Assembly: GCA_012932295.1 (NCBI GenBank) | Contig: JAAONU010000014.1 | Span: 20,364,065 to 20,428,064 of the forward strand | DNA from: Cyclina sinensis | Taxonomy: Eukaryota; Mollusca; Bivalvia; Venerida; Veneridae | DNA: 64,000 nt | Direction of reading: 5' to 3' | In this document: piece after piece, positions 47,690 through 59,489 of the stretch | How positions within the stretch are numbered: position 1 is the stretch's first letter | How the letters are laid out: each line of letters begins with the position of its first letter | Notes under the pieces: model-generated | What the model was told of the DNA's origin: nothing | Databases searched by the model: none | What the model saw: the letters and a program-made list of their open reading frames with translations, nothing else | Translations under genes and position numbers: made by a program

Positions 47690-48016
47690 GACGTCGACCA
47701 GGAATGACGTTTGAGAAACGTCAGAGCCATCGATTTGCTTACGGCTGGCATGCCAGCAACAGACGTAGCTCGGCATTTCAATCGACATGAATCGATGCCT
47801 GCAGAACAGACTCCAGCAAACAGGGTAGATCAGGTTGGCCTCGTTAGACCACGCTGCAAGAATATCGTTTTATTACGACGGTGTCTCTACGTACCAGCTT
47901 CTTTCAAGCCGAAAGTTAGCCCGTCTTCTAAGAATCTTCTAGATCTAGAGTTTGTGACAGTATGGTCAGAAACAGGTTGCATGCCGCTGCCTAAATTTAG
48001 GCAGTATTAACGTTTA
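47690..48016 (+). pseudogene. Tc1/mariner-type transposase N-terminal fragment
   Basis: Translation gives VRAIDLLTAGMPATDVARHF, a helix-turn-helix DNA-binding segment of Tc1-like transposases. After a frame change come VSLRTSFFQA and DSMVRNRLHAAA, typical of the second DNA-binding subdomain (TVRNRLHxAG). The GRPR linker region is damaged, and stop codons and frameshifts are present. The DDE catalytic domain is absent, so the copy is dead. No inverted terminal repeats were identified. Confidence 0.75.
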
Positions 48017-48520
48017 AGGGTACACGAAACAGAGATAAAACAAAGAATGATATGCTTAAACCTTCAAATTCCATATTTCTTTTGTTTCGCCAACAACTTT
48101 TAATAAAATAAAATTTGAATATATCACAACGGTGTCATTTGATTGAATAACTTTCTGTTAAAGTAATCAGTGTAATTAGATCCCACAAATACAGTAAGTA
48201 CTTTGTTTCCAAATAAATGGGCGATTACCACATTATAACTGATAAAAAGGAACTAAATAATTTATCCATGAATTTAGACAAAGCTTAAGTAAACTGTTCA
48301 CAGTTTAAATGAAATGTGCTGTTATCAGATTGTATAAGATCTAAATACTACATAGCAAGGTTAGGCACAAATGTCGAATAGCTTTTCAAAAGAAAATGCT
48401 CCTCACCAAGTGTTAAGATTAATTCTATTGTAATAATGTTGCTATGTTTTTGTTTATTGTTTAACAACACGAACCAGGTTTACATAATATTTTTGATATT
48501 TTAAAGAACTTTTTGGGATG
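48017..48520. other. Intergenic AT-rich DNA, nothing recognised
   Basis: No ORF, tRNA or repeat pair was seen between the Tc1 fragment and the LTR-like repeat. Confidence 0.5.
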
Positions 48521-48539
48521 ATTATTTTGCAGTTTATTT

Positions 48540-48815
48540 CTAATTAATACGTTTTTCTAAAACGTCTGAAATTCTTATTTGAGTATTTTGAATTATTTAT
48601 ATATGTGGGTTTGAAATATAGGAAATCTGATGTTCGCTTTATGTCAGATCGGGAATAAAAAAATATTGTTCCCGAGGGAAGACCTCTCAGAATTGTCTAA
48701 GGCACTGCTCAAGAAGCAGAGTAAGACCAGAAAGCGTAGGAAGCGCAGCCAGACTAAAGCAGAGGTAGACCAGTAAGCGCAGTTAGACCAAGAAGCAGTG
48801 CTTTAGAAGCGCAGA
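48540..48815 (+). repeat. Left LTR-like repeat of a gypsy-type retroelement
   Basis: Sequence from TTTCTAATTAATACGTTT through ACGTCTGAAATTCTTATTTGAG, AATATTGTTCCCGAGGGAAG and ACCTCTCAGAATTGTCTAAG to GTGCTTTAGAAGCGCAG recurs downstream in two pieces (50470-50644 and 61104-61252) separated by the Harbinger insertion. This copy lacks about 85 bases present in the right copy and carries extra GCAGAG-type tandem units. Exact ends were not determined. Confidence 0.75.
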
Positions 48816-50210
48816 GGTGTTAGCGCGAGAGGAAAGATTGCAAAGAAGAGAAGATGAAAGAAGAAAGTTGGAAATGCAGTTCCAGCTACAGATGAAAGAG
48901 TGGCAGCTAGAAATAGAGAGACAGATAGCGGTACACGTGAGACTAGTAGCAAGGCATTACGGCCGAAGTTGCCCAAGTTTGATGAGAAGCAAAATGATAT
49001 GGATGCCTATATTGAAAGGTTTGAGAGGTTTACAAGAAGCCAGAACTGGCGCGAAGAAATTTGGGCAGTGAGTCTGAGTTTGTTATTAACTGGAAAAGGC
49101 TTAGAGGTCTACACAAGCATGACTTCATCTTAAGCGAGTTATTATAAAGCCCTAAAAGTTGCTGTCTTGAAATGATACCAGCTCACTGAAGAAGGCTTTA
49201 AAACCAAGTTTCGGACGAGTAAGCCAGACCAAGGAGAGACTGTATTCAAGTATGCCGCCAGACTAAGAAGATACTGTACTCGTTGGACAGAGATGGCGAG
49301 TGTAGAGAGTACATATGAAGCTCTATGTGACCTAATGATTAGGGAGCAAATCATCAGGAGTTGTTCCCTAGAATTATCATTATTCCTAAAAGAGACAGCT
49401 CCGAGATTGATGGAGCAAGTCACCAGATTAGCAGAACAGTACGTAGAAGCGCACGGGGGTAAGTTTACCTCATCAAAACAAGCTCTAAGCAGCACTTCAG
49501 GGAAGTGATAGCGAAACAGAGGATGATACGTTGCATGAATCTGGCGATGTAAGTGTTCCTAGGAAAGAGCCGAAAACTTGTTTCGTCTGTAGGAAGCAAG
49601 GTCGTCTTGCCAGGGACTGTCGAAACAAACAGCCAAACAAAGAAGGGCAGAAAAATGTAAAAAGAATTTCTGCTGCATGTATGCAAGCCGGGACGAAAGA
49701 TGCCGTACTTACAAAACGTTTAAGCAAGGGGCAACTTATAAAATATTGAGGGTTCAAGAAACCTTGACATACGAAGAGGACTTGTGAACTCACAAGAGGT
49801 AAAGGTCCTAAGAGATACTGGCTGTGAGTTGGCAGCAGTAAGAAGGACGTTCGTTAAGCCAAGTCAGTACTTGGATAGGCAAACGGTTATGATAAATTGA
49901 CGGAGAAGCGAAGGTCGTACCAATGGCCAAGGTACAAGTAGACACGCCATACTTCGTGGGGGAAATCGAAGTAATGGTTCCGGAGAGACACATTTGCGAT
50001 CCCATCTTAGGCAATATGGAAGGGGTAAGGGACTCTCCTGATCTGATGTGGGTGCCGAGAATAGATGATGAGAAAAAGTCTGCAGCGGATATGACTAAGC
50101 TGCAGGCGGATGAAGCGCTGTCTGGACGTGGGGTCCAGGAGGGAGTGCAGCGCAAAATCTCTGAGATAAGCGCAACGTGCGGACGGGCTCCCGACGGGTA
50201 GTTCCAAGGT
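48816..50210 (+). pseudogene. Gag-protease relic of a gypsy-like LTR retroelement with SCAN-like capsid region
   Basis: Parts in order: a charged coiled-coil stretch (48817-48920); a capsid-like region from about 48960 with RPKLPKFDEKQNDMDAYIE and LTGKGLEVYTSM; a helical block at 49200-49480 with CTRWTEMAS, LCDLMIREQIIRS and TRLAEQYVEA, whose pattern resembles the SCAN domain; a zinc knuckle CFVCRKQGRLARDC at about 49578, in which the His is Arg; and a retropepsin-like LRDTGCELAAV at about 49810 (Asp-Thr-Gly). Stops at about 49132 and 49173 and frameshifts break it. No reverse transcriptase or integrase remains before the right LTR-like repeat, so the element is an internally deleted, inactive copy. 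Confidence 0.82.
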
Positions 50211-50469
50211 CATTTCATAATGGAAGTTGTGCTTGCTTATTGGGCATTGAGGAAAGGGTGTCCATCTACACGTGAAGCGTTGAACAATATAGTGAACGGT
50301 TTTTGTGGACCAGGTACGGGCAATGGTAAAGCGAGGTGTTGTTGTTTTTGTGACGTTCGTCAAGAGAAGACACCAAACACACTGAAGAAATCATTGCAGC
50401 AAAAGATGAAACACTAAATTAATCTAGCCTTGCTGTTTGGAAATATATATATATATATTTCCTTAAATT

Positions 50470-50644
50470 GATTTCTAATACGTTTATTTAAACGTCTGAA
50501 ATTCTTATTTGAGTATTTTGAAAGAAACACAATGACATGTTTTGACGCGACGCCATTTTTGTATTGTGACGTCACGTTATTGTTTTTTTTCTATCCGGTT
50601 CGCGCTGTTTATTTATATAAGTGGGTTTGAAATAAAGGAAACCT
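50470..50644 (+). repeat. Right LTR-like repeat, first part (split by Harbinger insertion)
   Basis: It matches the left repeat from TTTCTAATACGTTT to GGGTTTGAAATAAAGGAAA, with an additional segment (about 50523-50610, containing GTGACGTCACGTT) missing on the left side. The repeat is cut after GGAAACCT and resumes at 61104. Confidence 0.75.
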
Positions 50645-51307
50645 GGGGCCGTATTCACAACTAATCTTAACTCATTTCTTAAGAAACTAAGTCCTAAAAA
50701 CAATCTTAGCTAAGATGAAAAGTCATCTTAAGATTAAGTCATTTTCAGAAAATGACTTAAGTAAAAATAGCAATGATATTTCTTAAGTTTGAAAAATGTC
50801 TTAAGAAAACTCTTAAGTCGGTTGCTACTGGAAAGGGGTTTCCTGCGTCTTAAAATAGTAACGGAAGTGCCTCCCAGAGTCTAATAATAGTACCGGATGT
50901 TTACACGCTGTCACAGACGACAACAAAATGTCAACGGAAAAGAAACATTCCGCTCATTTCTCCGAGCAGGAGTGTGTATTGCTAATGGATCTTCTCGGTG
51001 AAGTGTCTGATTTTAATCAGATCAGAATCTCACCCGTTTTCAGTTTTTGAAACACAAATTCACAAATGGTAAGTTTGATTCATTTTTTCGTTCTTACATA
51101 AGACGAAATCTTCGATGACAGCTCGTACTGTAGTGTAGAGTCTACTTTGTCACAATTTGTTAGTGTATTAAGGATTTTTGTTGTATCAATCAAAATCATA
51201 TAGCTGAAATTTCGATAGAACTTTGTTTTTAAATCAAATTGAAACAAATACAATGAAACAAACCTTTCAGACACAACGGATAGCGGTGTGCTGCAATATG
51301 AAAGGAG

Positions 51308-51355
51308 ATGTGTGTGTGTGTGTGTGCGTGTGTGCGTGCGTGCGTGTGTGTGTCG
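51308..51355. repeat. GT microsatellite inside the Harbinger element
   Basis: A GT run with GCGT interruptions in the first intron of the Myb-like gene. The ORFs on both strands that translate it are by-products. Confidence 0.85.
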
Positions 51356-52913
51356 TATATTTATCCCAGCGATATGGGTTTTCACGCACTTAAGGAAACT
51401 TTTCAATTTTACACAAACCAAAAAGAAAAGAATGCTATAGACATGCTTTGTTGTGACATAATGGATTACTATTTTGTGTGCAAACTTGTAAAATTGTTAC
51501 AAGTTTACTTCTTTGTGTATTGCATAGTTAGCCATGTTTTTATGGGGTTCTAAATAGGAAATATTAGGTGTTACGTAATATGTTTTCACGCAAATTGTTA
51601 CATCAGCACACTGGTGAATGCTACACAGTGTAAAGTCTTTATGGTAAACGGGCCCTTGTATGGACTGTTTGGAAAAGGTGTTATTCTTTAAGGGCGTAGA
51701 AACGTATGTTCATGAATTTATATGTCGGGACGATATGTAATTTCAAACCACAGAATAATTAATAGTAATTTAATATATAGTTCCGTATTTCTATCAAAAA
51801 TAGTATAGCAAAATAAAAAGGAGAATGGGGTTGTCTGTAATTGAACATGTGTTGATGTACATATACTATTATTACTAATTAATTGAATTAATTTGTTATT
51901 TTTACCAATAACACATTTTAAATTGATATTAACGTCTAAAAATATCAAACATTTGCAATAACATTTACGCTTCCTTTGTAGGAATAACATCTAAAACCAA
52001 AAAAGAGCAGTGGATGCTAATCCACGAGAAGTTTGTGGCTTCTTCTGGGACAAATAGTTCAGCAGATGAGCTGGAGAAGAAGACCAACAACCTAATACAG
52101 AAACACAGGAACATATACTCTGATTATATCAGAAGTGTTAATCAGACTGGTATGATACATGTTAGATAGTCAAATGATTTTTATTAAGCTTTATTATTTA
52201 CGGAACTATATTGCATTTTGCAGAGTTCGCTTTTCGTTAACCTATATGATAAATATTTCTTTTTTACCTGAAATGGCAAAAAATAGCAAACATATAACAA
52301 AATATGTACCGAATTCCAGTATTAGCTTTATTTTTTCATGTCTTGAAAATACTGTAATATTTAATTTCAATGTATTACAGGAGGAGGTCCAAGGACACCA
52401 ACATTATCCTTCCTTACAGAGGCAGTCATGGCTGTTATAGGGAAAGAAAGTGTAAATGTTGCGGGTGTGTGTTTGCCCATCCAAACAGACTCAACCATGA
52501 TGGCAATGGCGAGCATAAGGTGATTAACATTTTACATATTTTGATTTTTTTTAATTGATAAGGAAAATAAAAAAAAATCAACGAAGAATTATAAATAAAA
52601 TATAACAAATTTCATTTATATTAAACCAATGTGTTGCTGATAATGTTGTCAGTAGTCTCAATCATAATAAACTGGATATTCATAAAAAATGGAAAATGAG
52701 TAAAACTTTGTAAACTGGGTTCAAATCATATATGATTTATTTTTTCTTTAATTTGTCTCCATTTTATTCATCCAAAATAAATGGGATATCAAGGAAAGAA
52801 AATCAATTTGTATCTGCACTGATCATTGAAAAAATTCAAAGGGGTGGTAATATCTTACAATAATGAATTATGCAGTTGCCTTTGTGTAGTATTGTATTGT
52901 CTTGGGTAAAATA

Positions 52914-52985
52914 TGCAGCCTTAATCAGGATTCAAACCGCCAACGTTACTGTCTGTTGCTCTACCAATTGAGCTACTAAGGCCCC
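52914..52985 (-). tRNA. tRNA-like sequence, probably a pseudogene or SINE head
   Basis: On the minus strand, GGCCTTAGTAGCTCAATTGG and GTAGAGCAACAGAC lead to GGTTTGAATCC. The acceptor ends GGCCTTA/TAAGGCT pair, the D stem GCTC/GAGC pairs and both polymerase III boxes are present. The T stem and anticodon stem have mismatches, so a working tRNA is doubtful. It lies in the last intron of the Myb-like gene in the Harbinger element. Confidence 0.45.
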
Positions 52986-54205
52986 CTATGTGTGAATGGC
53001 CACATTCCTTCCCTTGAATTTCATGACATCTCTGTACAACTGCCAAATTTCATATTAAGATAATGATGCACAAGATGTTGATTTTTACTCTTATGTTTGG
53101 AATAAAAGGTCCAGCTATTATGATAACTATGTTGTTGTTGTTGTCAGTGTTACTGGAAAAAATAAAGCCCATAACTCTGCAAGTACTGCATATAATGACA
53201 AAGGATCTTTTCTGAAAGATATAATTTTTACATCTCTTTTTATCACATTTTTTGTGGTAAAAACTACAGTCATTTGTTGACATAACATGTGGCACCTTTG
53301 TTTTGATTTAGGTAAAGGCAGATATCATTATTTGAAGTCGGGTTTTTTTAAAATAAAATTTGGATTTGAAAATATGACTTGTGAATGTATTATTTAAGAT
53401 AGCATGGAAGCTTGGACCTTTATCTTAGAAGTACTTTATTTAGTTAAAATTATTTTAGTATAATTCTTATTGATTTATTTATTTTTATAACAATGACTGT
53501 CATAGTGGAAATGGTGAGCAAGAAGATATCCATGAAAAAGAAACACGGTAAAATTAATTAATGTATTATTCAGTATACCAATATTCATACAGCAACCCCA
53601 TAAAGCAGTATGTTTTGTTTTTTAGCTCAAATTTAAAAATGATAATGAGACATATCTTATTTACAATGGCCTTTCTACAATTCAAAGGTTTCAGATGGTT
53701 TACAATTTTATATTACAGAAATCTATACATGAATAATGTTTATGTAAACAAGTACAAATAAATGTTATGTTTGCAGGATTGATGTTCCGAAATATTCAAA
53801 CACTGTCTGCACACCAAAAACCAGTGAAAGGGTCACTTTAAAACGCTCCTCACAAAATGCAGGTTGCCATCATTGTGCCATTTGTTGCGAGTCAACACAG
53901 GAAATTCACCAACTTAAGAAAAAGAAATTGCAACTTGAAATAGAACTGTTACAGAAAAAAATAAAAGAGGAGTGACAGTTTAAGGAAAACTATATGCAAA
54001 TGGAGTTAGAAATACCTGTATACTATAAACACATAGTCATTTTTAAAGTGTTCTTAAAGAGAACTTATAGATAAATTTATTATATTGTTCAGTATGCTTT
54101 TCGTGTATTTTTGTTCGAAATAGAAAGACAAAATGTTACCACTCAGAAGTAAGTTGCTGCTACATAGTCCTTGTACCTCAAACCATCTTGATGACCTATA
54201 TGGTT

Positions 54206-56599
54206 TTATACTAAAGGCTGAACTTGAACAATGCCATTTAATTCAATATCCAGTGGCATTGGAATATTTCTTTCTTTGCATATGTTTTGAAGAACTCCAC
54301 AACACATGATAAGTCTGTAACAATACAATATTTTTTTATGTGTAGTGTGTTTATATTGAAGTAAAGTGATTTAAGTAAGTAAGGCTATGGTTCATTTGAA
54401 TTTTCTTTTGAGGTCAATGAACTGTTAACTTTAGTATCATAATCTACATATGCATTTTAACTATGTTTTATATGTTAGTCATTGACATAAGATTGAAGAC
54501 AAGATGAATTTACTACTGGTACCTAGGCTGTGATCAAAGGTTTGAGATACACACATGTTAATAAAGTGATTACCAATACCGAACTTCTACTTACTTGCAT
54601 ACTTCTGTTGGACTCATTTTTATTTCTGTTCTAAGTACACCCCATCTTCTTTTCAGCTGACCAATGCCTCTCTCTCCTTTTGCTCTTGAACACTTATGTG
54701 CTCTGTAAGTAATCAAACTTAAAATTTTGATTCATTTATTTGAAGTGTTATTTATTTTTCAAAGAATAAAATTTTGATGTTTCAATGATTCAAATTCTTG
54801 GTTCAATTGGATTCCTTTAGATATTATTATTGATATTTAGTAAATTGTTGATTCTGAATAAGTTTTCTTTAAAAAACATCAAAATTAATTAAAGTTCGTC
54901 TTAAGCTAATCACCATAAAATCAATATTAATTTTCAGTCCAGTCAATGAATGGTTATCAGATTGAAATAGGTATTTACTGTTTCCAAAGTTTTGGATCTA
55001 GTTAACATGCCATATAAAAATATATTTTTGTTCATTAGCCTTTATTTGGCTTGAGCCATAAGGAGATTGACTTTGAAACATATTTCACATTGTAAATGTT
55101 GTAACAGTTTATTATTTTTTAAGATGTATGTCAAGATACATGTAGACTCATATTAGTTCATTAAATTGGTACCTGTTATATTCAGTTTGAGATCCTGCTT
55201 GTGAATTTAAGTAAGGGGTTAGAAGCTACCTTTTGCATGGATAGCCACTGTCACCTAGAAGGTAATGGTGACCAGGTGGTAAAATGACCACCACCCTCCA
55301 AAAAAGCCCACACACCACACTCTCTGAGGATTCTGCTATCATGTACCAATCCAGGCCATCTGGACACAATATCTGTTATTCTATAATAGGGATCAAAAAC
55401 AACCTGAAAACCGATTAGTTTCTATCACATGTTTGAGACTTATTGATTTTGTGAACTTACTTTGAAATTCAGTGTCACAAGATTGTTATTTTGGACTTGA
55501 ATAATGTAAGATAAATTGAGATCATTTTGATTTTGTCTTTGCTTTTTTTCTTTGATTTTGGATTAGTTAAAATATGAGGTTAAATAAATAGATGATCAAA
55601 GACATTGTATCATGGAAAGTCACAGTGACAGTAATATTTAGTAGTACTAACTATAATATGACATGTCTACCTATCTTTTTGAGCTTATCTATCATCGATA
55701 CCAGTTGCCCATATGACCAACGCCCCCTGAAGAGATTAGTTAGTTTATGTTGTGGGGGTGGTGCAAGATACAGAAAGCATCCCATTTCCAGAGACATCCC
55801 TGGTTCTTTTGCATGCTCAGTGTATAGCACCGATATATGGGACCTCGGTTTAACATCTCATCTGAAAGACTCTTAGTAATGTTAGTGTAGGAGCAGGGGA
55901 TTGAACTCGGGGCCCATGCTTTACCAGTCCAGCGGATTACCACTGGACCACATCCGCTTATATGACCTGTATAAATTGGATTTAAGATCACATTCAACCC
56001 CTAAGGTCATACACTAGTTACATCAGTAGGTTTTTAGACTGTCAGGGCTGGAATTCAGTGGCCAATATCATAGTTATAACAAGAAAATAAACTTACCTGA
56101 GTATTTGTACTATGATAGTTCATCCTATTAACATGCACTGCCTCATTTATTGATGGTACTTGTAACTGTACATGAGTACAGTCTATTACCCCGATCACAT
56201 TAGGGAAATTGGCTACGCCATAAAACTGTCTTTCTTAATCTTGTAGTATCTGATGTGTTCTAGGAAATGATATAAATCTGTTGATTATTTGGGGTTTGTT
56301 TAGTGCATCAATCACCTGTGAAATATACCTTGATACACTTGGTTGGGATCCATTATGAATGTCAGCATCATTCACTTGAATTTCACCTGAAGCAAAATAT
56401 CTCAAAGATATTTTAACTTTTTGTAAAGGTGTGATTGCACTCCACTTTTGTGTTTTTGGTTGCAGGTCTTCATGCAGTTAGTTGGCAAAAACAAAATCCC
56501 ATCCCTATCAAATCTGTATCTATTGATGATATCTTGATTTGTTAAGTCTCCAAACACATCAGGCTTTGCCATTCTCCTGCAGAGGCATGTAATTATCAT
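54206..56599 (-). pseudogene. HARBI1-like DDE transposase of the Harbinger element, decayed
   Basis: Four exons were recognised: 56599-56097, 55403-55173, 54702-54595 and 54314-54206. Motifs are INRYRFDRDGILFL, SLRYFASGEIQ, NGSQPSVSRYISQVIDAL, the first catalytic Asp in NFPNVIGVIDCTHVQL, then FDPYYRITDIVSRWPG, the second Asp in YLLGDSGYPCKR, the Glu in RGIGQLKRRWGVL, and CCGVLQNICKERN near the end. Breaks: a frameshift and stop near 56490, a TAA near 56244, a frameshift near 55270 and a stop near 55230. All three DDE positions survive, but the ORF is dead. A SINE copy sits in the intron between the first two exons. Confidence 0.82.
55663..55960 (-). mobile_element. tRNA-derived SINE, copy 3 (best preserved head)
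   Basis: On the minus strand it begins AGCGGATGTGGTCCAGTGGT and continues to GAGTTCAATCCCC (A and B boxes of a tRNA-like promoter), followed by the family body with AACCGAGGTCCCATATATCG, TGCAAAAGAACCAGGGATGT and GGGATGCTTTCTGTATCTTGC, ending in CTCAAAAAGATAGGTAG. It is inserted in an intron of the Harbinger transposase and therefore landed after the Harbinger or travelled with it. Confidence 0.85.
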
Positions 56600-57201
56600 T
56601 TATTATTTAGTTTCAAATTTGTTTGATGGGGATATAATCAAGTAAAACGAAGGCATGAAACATTATTACTGAAGGCCAGTCTATATGTTTCTGTAAACGG
56701 TCATAAACTGTATATTTATCCGGACATAAAAATCCCAATTGGTCACAAAGTCATTAATAAATAATAACAGGAATTACATATGCTAAACTTGCAATGAAAA
56801 CTGATCTCTATTTACATTTAAACTCATGCAATTCCTATTCCAGTCTATTGTCATTATACATTATATTTGCTTAATTCATAGTATGTGGGATAATATGGAA
56901 AGTATAACTACAATATAACTTTCAAGTCACAAAGAGGAATATTTAGTCAAAATGTAGACAGGTGATTTTGAATTTGAAATGTAACAATAGTTTGTTTGAT
57001 CACACAATTATGTGCATTATGAATAAAATATTTAAGCAACATGTCATGTCTTCTGTATTATATGCATCTGAACCTTTGGCAGTCTGCTTAATGCAAATCA
57101 CAAGATAAAATGTTTTGAATATTTATTCTACTATAATTCTCAGTATAACTTCAGTTTTTCTAATATACAAATAGTATGAATAATAAATCCATGAATGGTT
57201 C

Positions 57202-57205
<4 letters not shown>

Positions 57206-57253
<48 letters not shown>
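57206..57253. repeat. 48-bp uninterrupted poly(A) run
   Basis: 48 consecutive A. It marks the left edge of the repeat cluster at 57300-58300 and may be the tail of a retroposed copy inserted in the minus orientation or a slippage product. Confidence 0.9.
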
Positions 57254-57254
<1 letters not shown>

Positions 57255-57339
57255 AATAAAAACAAACAATAAATACATACTATAAAGACACATGTGCAAT
57301 TATGCATCCATTCAAGTTGGAAGGCTATAGGTGAATCAG

Positions 57340-58300
57340 TTTTCACTCACAGGTCCCTGTGACATTGACTTACTGACCAAGATTCTACTGAGTAATGGCA
57401 ATTTTCCTCCAAAGTATGAAGGTTCTGGTTGAAATGTAACTTAAGTGATTGAGCTTCAGGTGCCAGGGACCTTTGACCTACTGAGTTCTGCTCAGTAAGA
57501 GCAATTAAACTATCAACTTTGAAGACTTTCTTTGTAACGGTTCTCCAGTTATTAAGGCAAAACTTTTTACGACATACTGGTCCCTGTGACTTTGACCTAC
57601 TGACTCAAAAACCAATAGTCTTTCTACTCAGTAATTGCAATCATCCTATAAAGACTGAAGACTCTGGGTGAAATAGTATTTCAATTATTGAGCAGAGCGG
57701 TTTTTGCTCTACATGACTCTGTGGCCAAAGCTTTGACAACAGGGTCATGATTTGAACAAACTTGATAATGGTATTCTAGACATTTCTGCATAATCAATAG
57801 TACTTATAAGACCTATTACCATTTGGTTTCTGAGATTTTTATATATTTGTAGAACAAGTGACACCTGGGGAGGGGCCATTATTGATCCAGGGGCCATGAT
57901 TTAAACAAACTTTGTAAAGATCTACTAGACAATTATGCAATACAAATATCTAAGCACCCCTTTAATTTTTCCCTATAAAAGTATGTAAAATCATGTGAAC
58001 CCTGGGGCAGGGCCAGTCTTGACCTCGGTGTCATGATTTCAGGAATTTGTTAGAGGTCCACTAGATAATGCTTCATACCAAATATCTAAGCTCCAGACAT
58101 TGCAGTTTTGGAAGATCCAACTTTTAAACTCTTGTGTCCTAAAACTGTAATGGAGCCGAACCATACAAGGATCATCCTAGGCAAGTTTCATCAAATTTGG
58201 CCATGTGGTTTTGGAAGAAATTTCGTTTAAATTGTGAACGATGGACAGCCTCTGATCATAAAAGTTCATTTTAGCATTACTTGATCAGTTAAGCTAAAAT
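57340..58300. repeat. Degenerate copies of the ~146-bp and ~166-bp unit families
   Basis: 57340-57700 contains three units with GTCCCTGTGACxTTGACxTACTGAC and CAGTAATxGCAAT, related to 29175-30180. 57710-58260 contains units with TGACACCTGGGGAGGGGCCA, GATCCAGGGGCCATGATTTxAACAAACTT and CATACCAAATATCTAAGCTC, related to 23583-25560 and 61489-63478. The copies are much older than the others in this window. It lies within the Harbinger element. Confidence 0.65.
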
Positions 58301-59480
58301 GTTGATAAAAGTCTATATGACTAATAAAATAACATTAAGAAGAGTTAAAAAGGTATATAAATAATTATACAGTTTTATTTCACTAAGCCATTTATCAAAT
58401 GAATGCAAAGTTTACATTTATACAAAATACATGAATAGGTAGATACAAAATTTTCACAGATACAGCTAACTCAAGAATTGTTCATTCTTAAGCATTTTCA
58501 AAATATTCCCTTTTAACGAGAGAACAGTTGATAAAACTCAGACTTTATATCTTATTGTCACAGGCTTTATTATATGAATTTTATTAATGTCTTCACTGAT
58601 TGGATGTTCTGAAATGTTATCATTATATATTCAAAGTTCCAGTGTGTTCACAGTTGTAGGATGTGTTCACTTTTTAAAGTCATAGCCGGTGATATCTGAC
58701 AGCTTGTAGTCAGGAATCATTAGATATTCATTGTAAATATTCCAGAGTTTGTAATACACAGCCTTTTTCAGATTGATGCCTTGAACGTTAATAGAACAGC
58801 AAATTCTGCCTCTTTTTTAATACTGTTTTTCTTTCACATTGCCATTATACACAAAGCAGCATATGCTCATATATGCAGCTGTTGTAATTGCTAAAAAGAC
58901 TGAGGTAACCGTAATTGAATGTTTTGGTCTTCAGCTAAAATCTGGAAAATACAAAAAACAAACTGATTAGCAAACTGAAGAAACATATGCCCAAATTGCA
59001 GTTTATGTTGTATACACAGTGTATGAAAGAAAAAAAGCATTATAAAACATAATGACAAAAAATAACCAAAACATGTGTGGTCACAAGCTCAATATGTATA
59101 TCACTGGACAGTTGTCATTAAGTACATACTCAAGGTAGCAAATACTGGGACAAGAAGAAATATGGAAAATACTGGAACTGTATAATTATCCAAATTTCAA
59201 GTATCCACTTGCATAAAAAGCTAGCAAGTATGATGCTTATAGTATTGTACACCAATTTTTGACAGGCTAAAATCTACAGCCCTTGTTTTAACTACACGCC
59301 AATTTACCCATTTTTAACTTTCTCTATATCGGACAGGGCGTAAGATTGCTATTCCTCTTTTAAATACTCTCTGCAATGTTCAATAACAAAGTAAGTTGAA
59401 GCTGAAATAGAGGCGACCCCTAAGTCTCAGACAGTAATTGTTATTGCATGAACATTGCAGTAGTATGTATACAAGGGATT
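58301..59480. other. Harbinger interior, nothing recognised
   Basis: AT-rich sequence without ORFs of coding character. Confidence 0.45.
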
Positions 59481-59489
59481 TATGAATGG

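Larger units (their letters stand above)
50928..53975 (+). pseudogene. Myb/SANT-like DNA-binding protein of the Harbinger element (four exons, one frameshift)
   Basis: Exon 1 (50928-51068) starts MSTEKKHSAHFSEQECVLLM, the N-terminal part of a Myb/SANT-like domain; a 1-nt frameshift near 51020 is needed to reach KHKFTNG at its donor GTAAGT. Exon 2 (51982-52149) gives ITSKTKKEQWMLIHEKF and KHRNIYSDYIRSV. Exon 3 (52381-52519) gives PRTPTLSFLTEAVMAVIG. Exon 4 (53777-53975) has a Cys-rich CHHCAICC and ends in a Lys/Leu/Glu coiled coil before TGA. Splice phases agree apart from the frameshift. In this superfamily the Myb-like partner helps the transposase enter the nucleus and bind the ends. Confidence 0.75.
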
